From: Nonomuraea sp. NEAU-A123
GTDB lineage: Bacteria; Actinomycetota; Actinomycetes; Streptosporangiales; Streptosporangiaceae
Assembly (NCBI RefSeq): GCF_018603905.1
Contig: NZ_JAHFZZ010000033.1
Span: forward strand, 45,457-109,456
Direction: 5' to 3'
DNA length: 64,000 nt
Part shown: positions 48,503-56,970 of the stretch, in pieces
Layout of the letters: each line of letters starts with the position of its first letter
Numbering within the stretch: position 1 is the first letter of the stretch
Notes under the pieces: generated by a model
What the model was told of the DNA's origin: nothing
Seen by the model: only the letters and a program-made list of their open reading frames with translations
Database searches by the model: none
Program-made: the position numbers and the translations under genes

Positions 48503-49041
48503 TCCAACCCGGCAAGGTCCTCTACATCATCGTGTGCGCAGCCGGACCAGCCGGAGACGTCGGCCGCCTGGTCACCATGGCCCAGGACGAAGGCTGGACC
48601 GTCCAGATCATCGCCACCCCGCCAGCGCTCAACTTCATCAACGTCCCGGACCTGGAACGGCAGACCGGCCGGCCCGTTCGCAGCCAATACCGCACACCAG
48701 ACGAGCCGAAGTCACCACGAGCCGACGCGATCATCATCGCCCCAGCGACCTACAACACCATCAACAAGTTCGCCCAAGGCATCGCCGACACCTACGCACT
48801 CGGCGTCCTGTCCGAAGCCCCAGGACTCGGCATCCCAGTCGTCGTACTGCCCTTCGTCAACAGCGCCCTCGCCACACGCGCACCCTTCCAACGCAGCGTC
48901 GAAGACCTACGCGCCGAAGGCGTACACGTACTGTTCGGCCCTGGCCAGTTCGAGCCCCATGCCCCCAGCTCCGGCGGCGACCACATCGACGCCTACCCCT
49001 GGAAACGCACGCTGACGGAACTTGCCGAATTGTTCTCATAG
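48499..49041 (+). CDS. Flavoprotein of the HFCD family
   Basis: A 180-residue Rossmann-like FMN protein of the EpiD/Dfp (HFCD) group: KVLYIIVCAAGPAGDVGRLV at the N-terminus, the FMN-contacting RADAIIIAPATYNTINKFAQ and GIADTYALGVLSEA. The GTG at 48499 overlaps the regulator gene (GTGA). HFCD proteins decarboxylate cysteine-containing substrates; in this small group with a helix-turn-helix partner the real role is unknown. No precursor peptide or lanthipeptide gene is seen beside it. Confidence 0.8.
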   Translation: MIQPGKVLYIIVCAAGPAGDVGRLVTMAQDEGWTVQIIATPPALNFINVPDLERQTGRPVRSQYRTPDEPKSPRADAIIIAPATYNTINKFAQGIADTYALGVLSEAPGLGIPVVVLPFVNSALATRAPFQRSVEDLRAEGVHVLFGPGQFEPHAPSSGGDHIDAYPWKRTLTELAELFS

Positions 49042-49234
49042 GTATCAAGGCGGCGGCGCACGCACCGCCGCGCGGCCCGAGCTTGCGGGCCGCGCGCTGC
49101 GCGTGCGGCCTGGGGGCCGTTCTCGCGCGCGCCCGCCACTCGGGCCGCGACAACGCACTTGCCTCGTCCTGAAATCAAGGATCTCACCGTGAGGATCTAG
49201 CCAAATCCGTAACCCGGCTTCAGACTCTTAGCGC

Positions 49235-49978
49235 ATGGGCGATCTGACTCTTCCCCTAATTGCCGCTACAGCTACGCTCATTGCCGCGTCTATCGCCGCG
49301 ACAGTCGCCCTATATGTAAAGAAGCTGGATCGCCGAAACGCAGCAGAACAGCGACATAGCGACGCACGCAAAGAGGCCTATGAGAAATTTCTTGCAGCTT
49401 GCGATCGGGCATGGCATTACCGGCTCAAAATATGCCTTGAGAGATACGATCACGATATTGAACCAAACCTCGAAGATCAGCAAAAGCTTCTAGACACAAT
49501 TGATCATCAATGTATGGACGCTATGCAGTCTCTTCGCCTTCACTCTCAGGACATGGAGAAGGCGATGCCGGTACTTGCACACCTCTACATGGAAGCATTT
49601 GAGCGTCAGTCGCCGTCCCCGAACGATTATGAGGTGGCAAGACATCGCCTAGAAGAGCTGGTGCGCTTCGAGATAGGACTCAGAGAGAGGCTTAGCAAGC
49701 TCTCTCGGGCGACAGCCAAGATGCACAAAAGAGCAGCCGAAGAAGCCATGAGTGCTATCAATTCAGGATCTCCATATTTCCCCACGTTCCCAGGTGTTGT
49801 CATCAAGAGCTATAAAGACGGGGCACAGATGATGAGAGATCTCCATGCCATTATGCATGAATGGGAGCTACTCCGGGCGAGTTTAAAGCTCCAGGAGACG
49901 CGCGCCCAGTTCTGGCGAAGCAAATCACTCTGGCCGGAGATCGAGGCCTCCGGCGGGGGCACTCCGGCTCCGGGATGA
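49235..49978 (+). CDS. Membrane-anchored helical protein, AICE cargo
   Basis: A 247-residue protein. One N-terminal helix (LPLIAATATLIAASIAATVA) is followed by a long charged helical domain with RNAAEQRHSDARKEAYEKFL and EIGLRERLSKLSRATAKMHK, likely coiled coil. The base composition is visibly AT-richer than the AICE core, and codons are less GC-biased, which suggests separate acquisition. No catalytic motif. The 193 bases before it hold no gene. Possible roles include phage or plasmid interference, but nothing in the protein proves this. Confidence 0.65.
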   Translation: MGDLTLPLIAATATLIAASIAATVALYVKKLDRRNAAEQRHSDARKEAYEKFLAACDRAWHYRLKICLERYDHDIEPNLEDQQKLLDTIDHQCMDAMQSLRLHSQDMEKAMPVLAHLYMEAFERQSPSPNDYEVARHRLEELVRFEIGLRERLSKLSRATAKMHKRAAEEAMSAINSGSPYFPTFPGVVIKSYKDGAQMMRDLHAIMHEWELLRASLKLQETRAQFWRSKSLWPEIEASGGGTPAPG

Positions 49979-50020
49979 TCGGCGCTTGATCCTCAGGTCC
50001 GTAGATGGTTGAGGTGGAAG

Positions 50021-50173
50021 CCTGATCATCCCGCCCGCCATCGACCCAGGACAAGCCGAGCAGACCAGGGCCACGGGGCCAAGGTCGTTCCTCCAGTTGG
50101 GGGCTCCACCTTGTCCCCGTGGCCCTGGCCCGCCTCCCCTCCGGGCGGGTCGACGGCAGACGGGATGATCAGG
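50021..50173. repeat. Long nested inverted repeat (candidate origin or transfer site)
   Basis: Outer arms 50021-50047 and 50147-50173 pair over 27 bases with three mismatches (CCTGATCATCCCG at the left end, CGGGATGATCAGG at the right end). Inner arms 50065-50085 and 50108-50128 pair over 21 bases with one mismatch (CCAGGGCCACGGGG / CCCCGTGGCCCTGG). The whole forms a roughly 150-base two-level hairpin with a 22-base loop and no coding sequence. In a rolling-circle element this would suit a single-strand origin, a double-strand origin or clt. Confidence 0.7.
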
Positions 50174-50399
50174 GCGCAGGGTGCGCATCGCGCGAGAAAG
50201 CCCAGGTCGTAAGCTGATCACCGTGCAATTAGGCAGGGTAACGAGGGATCAATCACGGTCACTCGGGACCAGGTTTTCCCGCAGCTCAGAGCCCCCACGT
50301 GCTGCGATCCTTACAGTTCCCAAGCTGACAGTGCTGGCTTCACTCCGCCGAGATGTCATAGGCACATGACGCCTGTCGAAGCTAATTTCCTCAATCCGA

Positions 50400-50534
50400 T
50401 TGCCTGGTTCGGCAGCAGCAGATGATGTCGCTATAGGAGACCCCAAGCTCCACCACTACGTGCCACAGTTCTACCAGGAATCTAGCATCCCGCATAAAAA
50501 CGTGGATAAAAGCACCACACGTTCGTGCTGCTAG
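50400..50534 (+). pseudogene. DUF4238-like N-terminal fragment
   Basis: A 44-codon frame reads GDPKLHHYVPQFYQESS before a TAG stop. HHYVPQFY is the N-terminal motif of DUF4238 proteins (usually 250-400 residues), so this is a truncated remnant. No convincing start codon is present; the given start is a TTG. The rest of 49979-50530 is the hairpin at 50021-50173 and unassigned sequence. Confidence 0.45.
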
Positions 50535-51874
50535 AATTTAGTATCTTCGTCCACCTTGCCGCCTAGCTTCTTGATCTGATCGATTGACGGCAAACCTTTG
50601 GCCTTACGCAAATCGGCACCGCGAAGATCGATGTTATCAATTTGTGCACCGCGAAAATCCGCGCCTTGCATTTTCGCGCCATGAAAATCAGCGTAAGACA
50701 GCATTGAGTCTCGCATGTCGGCGTCACCTAGGGATGCGCCTGACATGTTGGCTTTCCGCAAGTCGGCACCGCTTAGATTGCTAGAATACATCCCCGAATT
50801 CTTGGCATTGATTGATCGCATATCTGCCCCAGAGAAGTCAACACCAGCGCACATGGCGCGCTCCAAGTCAGCGCCCTGCAAGTCAGCTTGGACGAAGCTG
50901 GCGGGTCTATTGCCGATGGGTTTTACAACGTAGGCGTCTCCCACTGAATCGCTAAGATTTGCTGCACTAAGGTTAGCCCGAATCAGTCGCGCATTGCGAA
51001 AATTCCCGTCCGTTAAGGTTGTTCTACTCAGATTTGCGCTCACGAGGTCCACGAATTGAAGGTCAAGTCCAGTCAGACGCACACTGGGAGCTTGTACTTC
51101 TGATAGATCCAGCCAGCCAATCGTCCACTTTTCTGGTGGGTTGCGGCCGATGACAGTAAGTGCCGCCACGACATCCTTTGACGCCTTTGAATACCCCTTT
51201 TCATCCCCGTGCTCGCGTGCATATGCAGCAAGAACTGCCAGTACGGTTTCGTGATCGCGCTCTGAATCACGAGCGATTCGCTCGAGTGCATATATCGCGC
51301 CAAGGCGGACATCGCGCGCTTGAGAGCCAAGTTGCTCCACTGCCTTAGTGTAGCGATCTGTTATTTGCCCTTGTTGTGTGGCCTCTAATGTGCCGGCCGT
51401 ATATATCAGCCCTCCAACAGTAAAGGCAACCCCTAGCATGACACCAAAAGTGCTTAACGCCTGAATCCGGCTTGCATGAGTCGAATTAATCGCATCCATG
51501 CGCTCTTTCGGAGTAAGCTGATCTATGTCTGCAGCACTAAGAGGTGGAATGTTTGCAGGCCGTGGCCATACCTTCGCCACCGTCTGCAAAGTAGCACTTG
51601 TGAAGGCGGTGCCAATAAATACTAATGCGAAAACAAACGGTAGCTCAGCAACGGTCATGGGGGGTCGGATAAATGCAGGTAGCTTTCTAAGAATGGGCCA
51701 CCATGACGGGACCTCCAGAGGATCAATCAAGGCGAGCGATGCAGTGACGATCACCGTGGCGGAGAGATGCGCAACGAGCCAAATCAAATAGCGCGCGACT
51801 CCCGAAGGGATGCGCCGCAACATCCTTCGAGCGTGCGTGATATCAGTACCGCTAGAAGAGGAACTGGGTACCAC
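50531..51874 (-). CDS. Membrane protein with pentapeptide repeats
   Basis: A 447-residue protein. Three hydrophobic segments (YLIWLVAHLSATVIVTASLA; VAELPFVFALVFIGTAF; STFGVMLGVAFTVGGLIYTA) are followed by the linker GQITDRYTKAVEQLGSQARD, then VRLGAIYALERIARDSERDH. The C-terminal half has about 20 A(D/N)Lxx units: SANLSRTTLTDGNFRNARLI, SAANLSDSVG, SGADLRKANMSGASLGDADM. Pentapeptide repeats make a right-handed quadrilateral helix. This architecture is widespread, with no clear role. AT-richer than the core genes. Confidence 0.8.
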   Translation of the reverse strand: MVPSSSSSGTDITHARRMLRRIPSGVARYLIWLVAHLSATVIVTASLALIDPLEVPSWWPILRKLPAFIRPPMTVAELPFVFALVFIGTAFTSATLQTVAKVWPRPANIPPLSAADIDQLTPKERMDAINSTHASRIQALSTFGVMLGVAFTVGGLIYTAGTLEATQQGQITDRYTKAVEQLGSQARDVRLGAIYALERIARDSERDHETVLAVLAAYAREHGDEKGYSKASKDVVAALTVIGRNPPEKWTIGWLDLSEVQAPSVRLTGLDLQFVDLVSANLSRTTLTDGNFRNARLIRANLSAANLSDSVGDAYVVKPIGNRPASFVQADLQGADLERAMCAGVDFSGADMRSINAKNSGMYSSNLSGADLRKANMSGASLGDADMRDSMLSYADFHGAKMQGADFRGAQIDNIDLRGADLRKAKGLPSIDQIKKLGGKVDEDTKF

Positions 51875-52091
51875 GGCCTACCTCCACACTGCAATGCTCC
51901 GACTAGATGTCCAACGAACTACATGCAAGCATTTAGTAGCGGGAGCCGTCGAGCGACTTAGGACTGCTAATACAGTTTGGCCCGCCTGCAGACGCCCTCA
52001 CGATCGCCTGCCTGTGACGGTTGCCCGGGCTTTCGATCTTTACTCAGCGTGTTCTGAAGGTCGCCCGGTTGCGTATACCGCTATCAATGGT

Positions 52092-52781
52092 TCAGCCAGA
52101 GGAGGAGCACGTTGGCGACTCTGTGCGTTCCGGGGTCACCACCTCGTCTCTCATGACTCGTTCCACAGTTGCATCGCCGATCGCTGTGCGTGCCCCTGGA
52201 ACAAGCCTCCCGTCAGCACCCCGTTCCCATACTCTGTTCTCCGGGTCGACGAAGGTCAGGTAGGCGTCCTTCGTCCGTTCAGGCAGGAGCAATGTGTCGC
52301 CTCCGAAATCTGCGATTGGCATTAGCCAGGTACCGAAGTAACGACTAATACTGCACGGAGGTAGCGTTCCAAGAGGCAGATAGTGACTTCTGGACTTGTC
52401 CTCATATTTCCAAACCAGTCGGGCGACCATCGGCTCCATACTGGCGTTTTGCACTATTATATTATGCTCTGACCCGGACTGTTCTTCGGCCCACCAAGTG
52501 ACCTTCGATCCCAAAGTCCGCCGCTGTAGGTCAAGTCGTTCTCCGTGATCTTGTATTTGCATCAATAATGCTGCGCTGGACACAACGAGCGCCGCGAGTG
52601 CGGCGGTACCGGCCATCACGGTGCCGATCATGGTCCACCGCGACTCGGCACCTGCATCCCGGGGCCGACTCAACGATTCGGTCAGCTTCCTCTTGTCTGG
52701 TGGTTCGATAGGCGCAGGTTGCCTGCGGAGCGCATGGACGATGATGACCAGAACAGCCGCGACGTGCAGAAGACGAGCCAC
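52092..52781 (-). CDS. Membrane-anchored protein, AICE cargo near attR
   Basis: About 229 residues. An N-terminal hydrophobic stretch (VARLLHVAAVLVIIVHALRR) is followed by a second helix (MIGTVMAGTAALAALVVSSA) and an outer domain with KVTWWAEEQSGSEHNIIVQN, YLPLGTLPPCSISRYFG and LLLPERTKDAYLTFVDPENR. The pattern resembles cytosol-facing or wall-facing beta domains, but no family is recognised. The GTG at 52781 is chosen by eye; an ATG at 52862 in the same frame is the alternative. The 217 bases between this gene and the pentapeptide gene hold nothing I can call. Confidence 0.6.
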   Translation of the reverse strand: MARLLHVAAVLVIIVHALRRQPAPIEPPDKRKLTESLSRPRDAGAESRWTMIGTVMAGTAALAALVVSSAALLMQIQDHGERLDLQRRTLGSKVTWWAEEQSGSEHNIIVQNASMEPMVARLVWKYEDKSRSHYLPLGTLPPCSISRYFGTWLMPIADFGGDTLLLPERTKDAYLTFVDPENRVWERGADGRLVPGARTAIGDATVERVMRDEVVTPERTESPTCSSSG

Positions 52782-53165
52782 ACTTCGAGCGTAGGTGGCG
52801 AGTCGCTGTCCGTCTGGAGATGCACGCAACCCGGACTGAACTAAGGATGGAACAGCACGCATCCTGGCGCTCCGGCCAAAGCTCCTCTCTAGACATGATC
52901 GATTGGCACGGGTTGCAGTTTGGGTTGCAGTTCCCCGCCATGCCATCCCGTTCCAGCTAGTCCACCGAGCCGCATCGGTCCACATGAGACGGCCTTGAAC
53001 GGTCAAGACCCGAGCTGCTAATGCGGTTGGGTGCCGTCCGACCCAATCGACCGCAGCCTCACGGGGGTAAGATCCGGAATATGTGCGGAACGCCGACACC
53101 TCGCCCGGAGAAACCAGACGCTTGACCGCAGGTCAGTATGCCGTCAGGTGAGTGAGCATCGCTCC

Positions 53166-53211
53166 ACTTTTAATCCGTAGGTTCCGGGTTCGAGCCCCGG
53201 GCGCCCTACCA
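53166..53211 (+). repeat. attR of the AICE
   Basis: Exact second copy of the 46-bp tRNA-Lys 3' segment. It lacks the 5' half of the tRNA, as expected for the distal junction, so it is not a functional tRNA gene. Confidence 0.93.
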
Positions 53212-53338
53212 CTCCACACCCTATCTGACCTGGGATCTCTCGATTTTCGAGTGCCTTCGGCGAGGTGAAGACGCGCCGTTGGTTGCTCGCTGGTTGCTCT
53301 TCGGCACGGTGCGGGTGCCGATTATTCATCCGTCCAGG

Positions 53339-54420
53339 TCAAGCCGCATGCGCGTACTCCCTGAGGATGCCGCCGAGTCGATCATGTCGGCGGATGTCGA
53401 GGCTCGTGATCTCGGCTGGGATAGTGCTCCGCTCAGGCAGCGGCCGGAGGGGAGCTGCCTGCCCGAGCGTCCGATGTGGTCGATGTTCGTTGTAGAACGT
53501 CTCGAACTCTCTCAGCGCGTGGGAGTAGATGAGCTTGGTTCCAGATCAGAGTGCGGTCCAGCAGTTCGCGGCGGCAGGTCTGGATCCAGCGCTCCATGAG
53601 GGAGTTCATTCGCGGGATGCGGACGCCTGTGGTGACGACCTGTATTGCGGCGTCGGTCAGTACGGTGTCGAAGGCCTCGGTGAATTTGGCGTCTCGGTCG
53701 CGGATGAGGAACATAGCGGTGGTGCCCCCCTCGTGTAGGTCCATGAGGAGGTTGCGGCCGAGTTGGGTGACCCATTGGCCGGTGGGGTGGGCGGTGGCGC
53801 CGAGGATGTGGATGCGGCGGGTGGCGTGCTCGATGACGGCGAAGACGTAGAGCCGGGCCCCTGTCAGGGTGCGGACCTCGAAGAAGTCGCACGCCAGGAG
53901 CACGCCCGCTTGGTCGCGTAGGAAGTCGGCCCAGGTGGTGTGCACGCGTGCGGGCGACTGAGCGATGACGTGTTCTTTCAAGATCTCCCACACCGTGGAG
54001 GCGGCGACCTAAATACCGAGCACGGCCAACTCACCGTGGATACGCCGGTAGCCCCAGCAGTTCTCCCGGACCAGCCGGAGCGCGGATGGATCGGACGGTG
54101 CGCGGACGCCCTGGCCGCCGGGGTGCGATGACCGCCGCGTGCCGGCGCCTGAGTAGGTCGCGATGCCAGCGCATGAGAGTGTCCGGGCGGACCAGCAGCA
54201 CCAGCTGCCGCAGCTTGTCCATCGGCAGATGGTGGAGCAGTCCTGAGAGCAGTAATCGGTCCTCCGGAGTGAACATGGGCTTGGCCACCTGCCGCTGTAA
54301 GACCATCAGCTGATGCCGGAGCGCCAGGATCTCGATCTCTTTGTCGCGATCGGTCATCGGTAGCAGTCGCATGAACGAGAAGGTGCTCGTAACGGCGAGG
54401 TAGGCCAGGCGCAGCAGCAC
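53339..54420 (-). pseudogene. Broken integrase-core transposase
   Basis: A full-length but inactivated transposase of the streptomycete IS481/IS3-like integrase-core type. The N-terminus MLLRLAYLAVTSTFSFMRLL and LALRHQLMVLQRQVAKP are intact. A small deletion near RTVRSIRA shifts frame; then HGELAVLGI is followed by TAG where a Lys is usual; the DDE part TTWADFLRDQAGVLLACDFF, FLIRDRDAKFTEAFD and RMNSLMERWIQTCRRELLD is readable; a second frameshift follows before HALREFETFYNEHRPHRTLG, and the end LGGILREYAHAA is present. It has no intact terminal repeats that I can define. It lies 127 bases beyond attR, outside the AICE. Confidence 0.85.
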
Positions 54421-54560
54421 GAGAGATCATCATGCCGTTTCGGTACAGCCCACGCCCCCGATTTGAAGCGCATGATCGCCCATCGAGCCTGCGATCTGCA
54501 CGGATGAATTTTCGGCACCCGCAGCAACTCAGGCGCCGCGACCGAAGGAGTCGAGCGACG

Positions 54561-54806
54561 GTGAGCGTGGACCTCGAACACGAACCCATTCATGACCTCG
54601 CCCGCCGGGTCATCCGGTTGGCCGAGGAAACTCAGCACGCCGCTCAAGTGCTCGAACGCCGTCTGGAAGTGCTGGAACGCCGCGCCGGAACCACTGGCAG
54701 AGCCGAACGCATCCTGAGCATCGCCGCCGGCATGCGAACCCATCTGGGTCAGGACCGGCTTTCCATTGAAGACCTGTACGATCCGGACACCGGCCTTCCC
54801 GCGTGA
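54561..54806 (+). CDS. Small coiled-coil protein
   Basis: An 81-residue helical protein. DLARRVIRLAEETQHAAQVL and ERRLEVLERRAGTTGRAERI form one long charged helix with heptad-like leucines; the C-terminus SIEDLYDPDTGLPA is acidic. GAAGGAG lies ten bases before the GTG at 54561. First of three short genes on the plus strand with an unusual composition; no family known. Confidence 0.55.
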   Translation: MSVDLEHEPIHDLARRVIRLAEETQHAAQVLERRLEVLERRAGTTGRAERILSIAAGMRTHLGQDRLSIEDLYDPDTGLPA

Positions 54807-54876
54807 TCATCGATTCCAGCAATCCCCCTGTCCCAGCGTGATCACAGGGTTTCCCGCGGGAGTATCGTGTGCTGTT

Positions 54877-55191
54877 GTGACTCGCCGCCCCTCTGACGAT
54901 GATCTGGATGAGCTGATCGAGCAGGCGATCGTGGACGCCTACACCGATGATGAACAGATCTCCGGCTTCCAGGTAATGATCGGCGACAACCTGGCGGTGC
55001 CGTTCGAGACGACCGTGCTCGGCCTGCAGGTCACCGTCACCGCGATCGACTTCCTGGTCGGGAGTGGCATCGTGGCGATCTGCCGCCATGGCAAGCACAA
55101 GCAGGCGATCGGTATCCTCGACCTGCCACTGCCCGACTCGCCACCGGGCGGAGCCGAATGGATTCACGCGTTCCGGCGCTGGGCCGGGTGA
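54877..55191 (+). CDS. Small hypothetical protein (DUF-type, 104 aa)
   Basis: A 104-residue protein. The pattern RRPSDDDLDELIEQAIVDAY, DNLAVPFETTVLGLQVTVTA and AICRHGKHKQAIGILDLPLP is that of a small actinobacterial family often annotated as calcium-binding, though no EF-hand is present. GTG at 54877 is the start. The stop lies two bases before the next gene's ATG, so they are cotranscribed. Confidence 0.7.
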   Translation: MTRRPSDDDLDELIEQAIVDAYTDDEQISGFQVMIGDNLAVPFETTVLGLQVTVTAIDFLVGSGIVAICRHGKHKQAIGILDLPLPDSPPGGAEWIHAFRRWAG

Positions 55192-55193
55192 AC

Positions 55194-56360
55194 ATGAGCG
55201 AATACCAGTACTACGAGTTCCTGGCCATCGACCGGCCGCTCACCGACCAGCAGCAGACCGAGGTCCGCTCCCTGTCCACCCGGGCCCACATCACCGCCAC
55301 CAGCTTCACCAACGAATATCACTGGGGCGACTTCCGCGGGGACCCGCGCCGCATGGTGGAGCGGTACTACGATGCCCACCTGTACCTGGCCAACTGGGGC
55401 ACCCATCGGGTCATGCTCCGCCTCCCCAAGGCCGTGCTCAACCCCAAGCAGGCCCAACGCTACTGCGTAGGCGACCAGGTCAGCACCTGGACCAGCGGTG
55501 AACACCTCATCCTCGACTTCACCAGCGAGGCAGAGGAAGAGTACTGGGAAGACGACGTCGAACGCTCGCTGTCGGCGATCGCCGGCATCCGCGCCGAGCT
55601 GGCCGCCGGCGACCTGCGGCCGCTCTATCTGGCCTGGCTGTCGGCGTACGGGACATGGGAGCGCGACGAGGACGCCTTCGACTACGAGGAGGAGGACGAA
55701 CTGGAGCCGCCCATCCCGTCGGGACTGGGTTCGCTCAGCGCACCGCAACGGGCCCTGGCCGACTTCCTGCGCCTGGACGACGACCTGCTCGCGGCCGCCG
55801 CCGAAGCCAGCCCGCCGGCGCGACCCGTACAGCATGACCGAAAGGCCCTGGCCACCTGGATCGGCGCCCTGCCCACCAAGCGCAAGGACGCGCTGCTACT
55901 GCGGGTGGTCGAGGAGGACGCCGCAAGGGTTCGCTGGGAACTGCTGCGCGAGTTCGGCGGCGAAACCACCGACCAGGAGGTGGAAACGGGGCGGACGGTC
56001 GCCGAACTGCTGGACACCACCGCCACCCGCCGCCACGCCCGCGAGCAACAGGAGTCGGCCCGGCGCGCCGAAGAACAGGCCCGCCGGGAACAGGAGCGAC
56101 GGCACACCCGGGAACTCCATCTGAACCGGCTCGCCCAGGACCTCGAAGCAGCGTGGGACCGGGTGGATGCCTCCATCGGCACCAAGAAGCCCCGTGAATA
56201 CGACCAAGCCGTCGATCTCCTCCGCGACCTGCACGCCCTGGCCATCCGCGACGAGCATGCCGGTACCTTCACCCAGCGCCTCACCCACCTCCGGGAACGG
56301 CACCAGGGCAAGCCCAGCCTCATCAAGCGACTCAACGACGCGGGCCTTATGGCCGAGTGA
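55194..56360 (+). CDS. Conserved protein with acidic middle and coiled-coil C-terminus
   Basis: A 388-residue protein. The N-terminal domain (MSEYQYYEFLAIDRPLTDQQ ... GDFRGDPRRMVERYYDAHL) is globular and conserved in actinomycetes. An acidic stretch around residue 165, DAFDYEEEDELEPPIPS, is followed by a long coiled coil (ARRAEEQARREQERRHTREL) and the end GKPSLIKRLNDAGLMAE. No catalytic residues known. In other genomes I associate it with SWIM zinc-finger and SNF2 helicase genes, absent here; that is from memory and may not apply. Confidence 0.7.
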   Translation: MSEYQYYEFLAIDRPLTDQQQTEVRSLSTRAHITATSFTNEYHWGDFRGDPRRMVERYYDAHLYLANWGTHRVMLRLPKAVLNPKQAQRYCVGDQVSTWTSGEHLILDFTSEAEEEYWEDDVERSLSAIAGIRAELAAGDLRPLYLAWLSAYGTWERDEDAFDYEEEDELEPPIPSGLGSLSAPQRALADFLRLDDDLLAAAAEASPPARPVQHDRKALATWIGALPTKRKDALLLRVVEEDAARVRWELLREFGGETTDQEVETGRTVAELLDTTATRRHAREQQESARRAEEQARREQERRHTRELHLNRLAQDLEAAWDRVDASIGTKKPREYDQAVDLLRDLHALAIRDEHAGTFTQRLTHLRERHQGKPSLIKRLNDAGLMAE

Positions 56361-56511
56361 CCGGCGATTTCCATGCCTGGTAATCAGCGATCCGAGCCAC
56401 CGAGATTCACGTAGCCACTGCCCGACCGGTCGAGGAGTGCGCATGGTCAAGGGATGCCATCCGTCCCATGGTTGCTCGTTGGGGCCGACGCATACCCGCG
56501 CTTCGTATTCA

Positions 56512-56796
56512 TCAGTCGGCCAGCCCGTCCCGAGCATCGGGTTGCGCGTGAAGTGAAACGAGCTGCGACCTCCACCAGGCGTCGTCGGCGGCGGTCATCA
56601 TCGGCCGGAGCTCGGCCGGTGTCCGAGCCTCAATAGGCATCTTCACTCTCGCCGACCAGCCTGCGTAGAAGGCGAAGAAGCGGCGGCTGTGCGCCCCGTA
56701 CAGCACCAGCCACCACCCACCGCTGCACCTCTGGAGGTCCTCGGCATGTGCTTTCGCCGCGTTGGTGGCGTCGGGGTCAATCTCGGTGGCCAGCAT
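56512..56796 (-). CDS. Small hypothetical protein (94 aa)
   Basis: A 94-residue protein. GGWWLVLYGAHSRRFFAFYA and ARTPAELRPMMTAADDAWWR are its visible motifs; Trp-rich, this resembles a small actinobacterial family of unknown function (typical start of core: WLVMWGVYSR). The ATG at 56796 has GGAAG six bases upstream. It lies convergent to the gene ending at 56360 and divergent from the PsiE-like gene. Nothing else is seen in 56361-56511. Confidence 0.6.
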   Translation of the reverse strand: MLATEIDPDATNAAKAHAEDLQRCSGGWWLVLYGAHSRRFFAFYAGWSARVKMPIEARTPAELRPMMTAADDAWWRSQLVSLHAQPDARDGLAD

Positions 56797-56970
56797 GCTC
56801 GTCTTCCGAGGAGACGCTGGCCGTCTACCGCGCCGCGAGCGGGGTGTCCGAGCTGGGCAGATGATGGCTGGCACCGCACCGGACCGGGAGATTCGCGCGT
56901 GCCGGACCGGGGGTATGGGCACTCTGTACGACGGTCGCCGGCACACACAGCACGATCACAGGTACAGCCC

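Larger units (their letters stand above)
40422..53211. mobile_element. Defective AICE integrated in tRNA-Lys
   Basis: About 12.8 kb between the 46-bp repeats. It contains the AICE core on the minus strand: a tyrosine integrase remnant, a RepSA-type initiator, a small zinc-ribbon protein, an FtsK/TraSA translocase, two paralogous small proteins, a Pra-type activator, a GntR (KorSA-like) repressor and two more small genes. On the plus strand there is an HTH-TPR/flavoprotein pair and cargo. The order is that of pSAM2-like elements, but xis and the N-terminal half of int are missing, so autonomous excision is unlikely. Conjugation by such elements moves double-stranded DNA through the FtsK-like pump. 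Confidence 0.9.

Noticed and set aside
48499..49041. Lanthipeptide or RiPP cluster suggested by the EpiD-like flavoprotein
   Set aside because: No precursor peptide, dehydratase, cyclase or leader protease gene is present within the element.
53166..53211. Second tRNA-Lys gene
   Set aside because: Only the 3' 46 bases are present; acceptor 5' strand, D arm and anticodon 5' stem are missing. It is attR.
53280..53299. Repeat TGGTTGCTC twice next to attR as a possible second attachment site
   Set aside because: Only a 9-base unit with an 11-base period, no matching copy elsewhere at the element ends.
53144..53329. Small protein containing GRPGLEPGTYGLKVER near attR
   Set aside because: This is the translated tRNA-Lys 3' end, a common false gene call.
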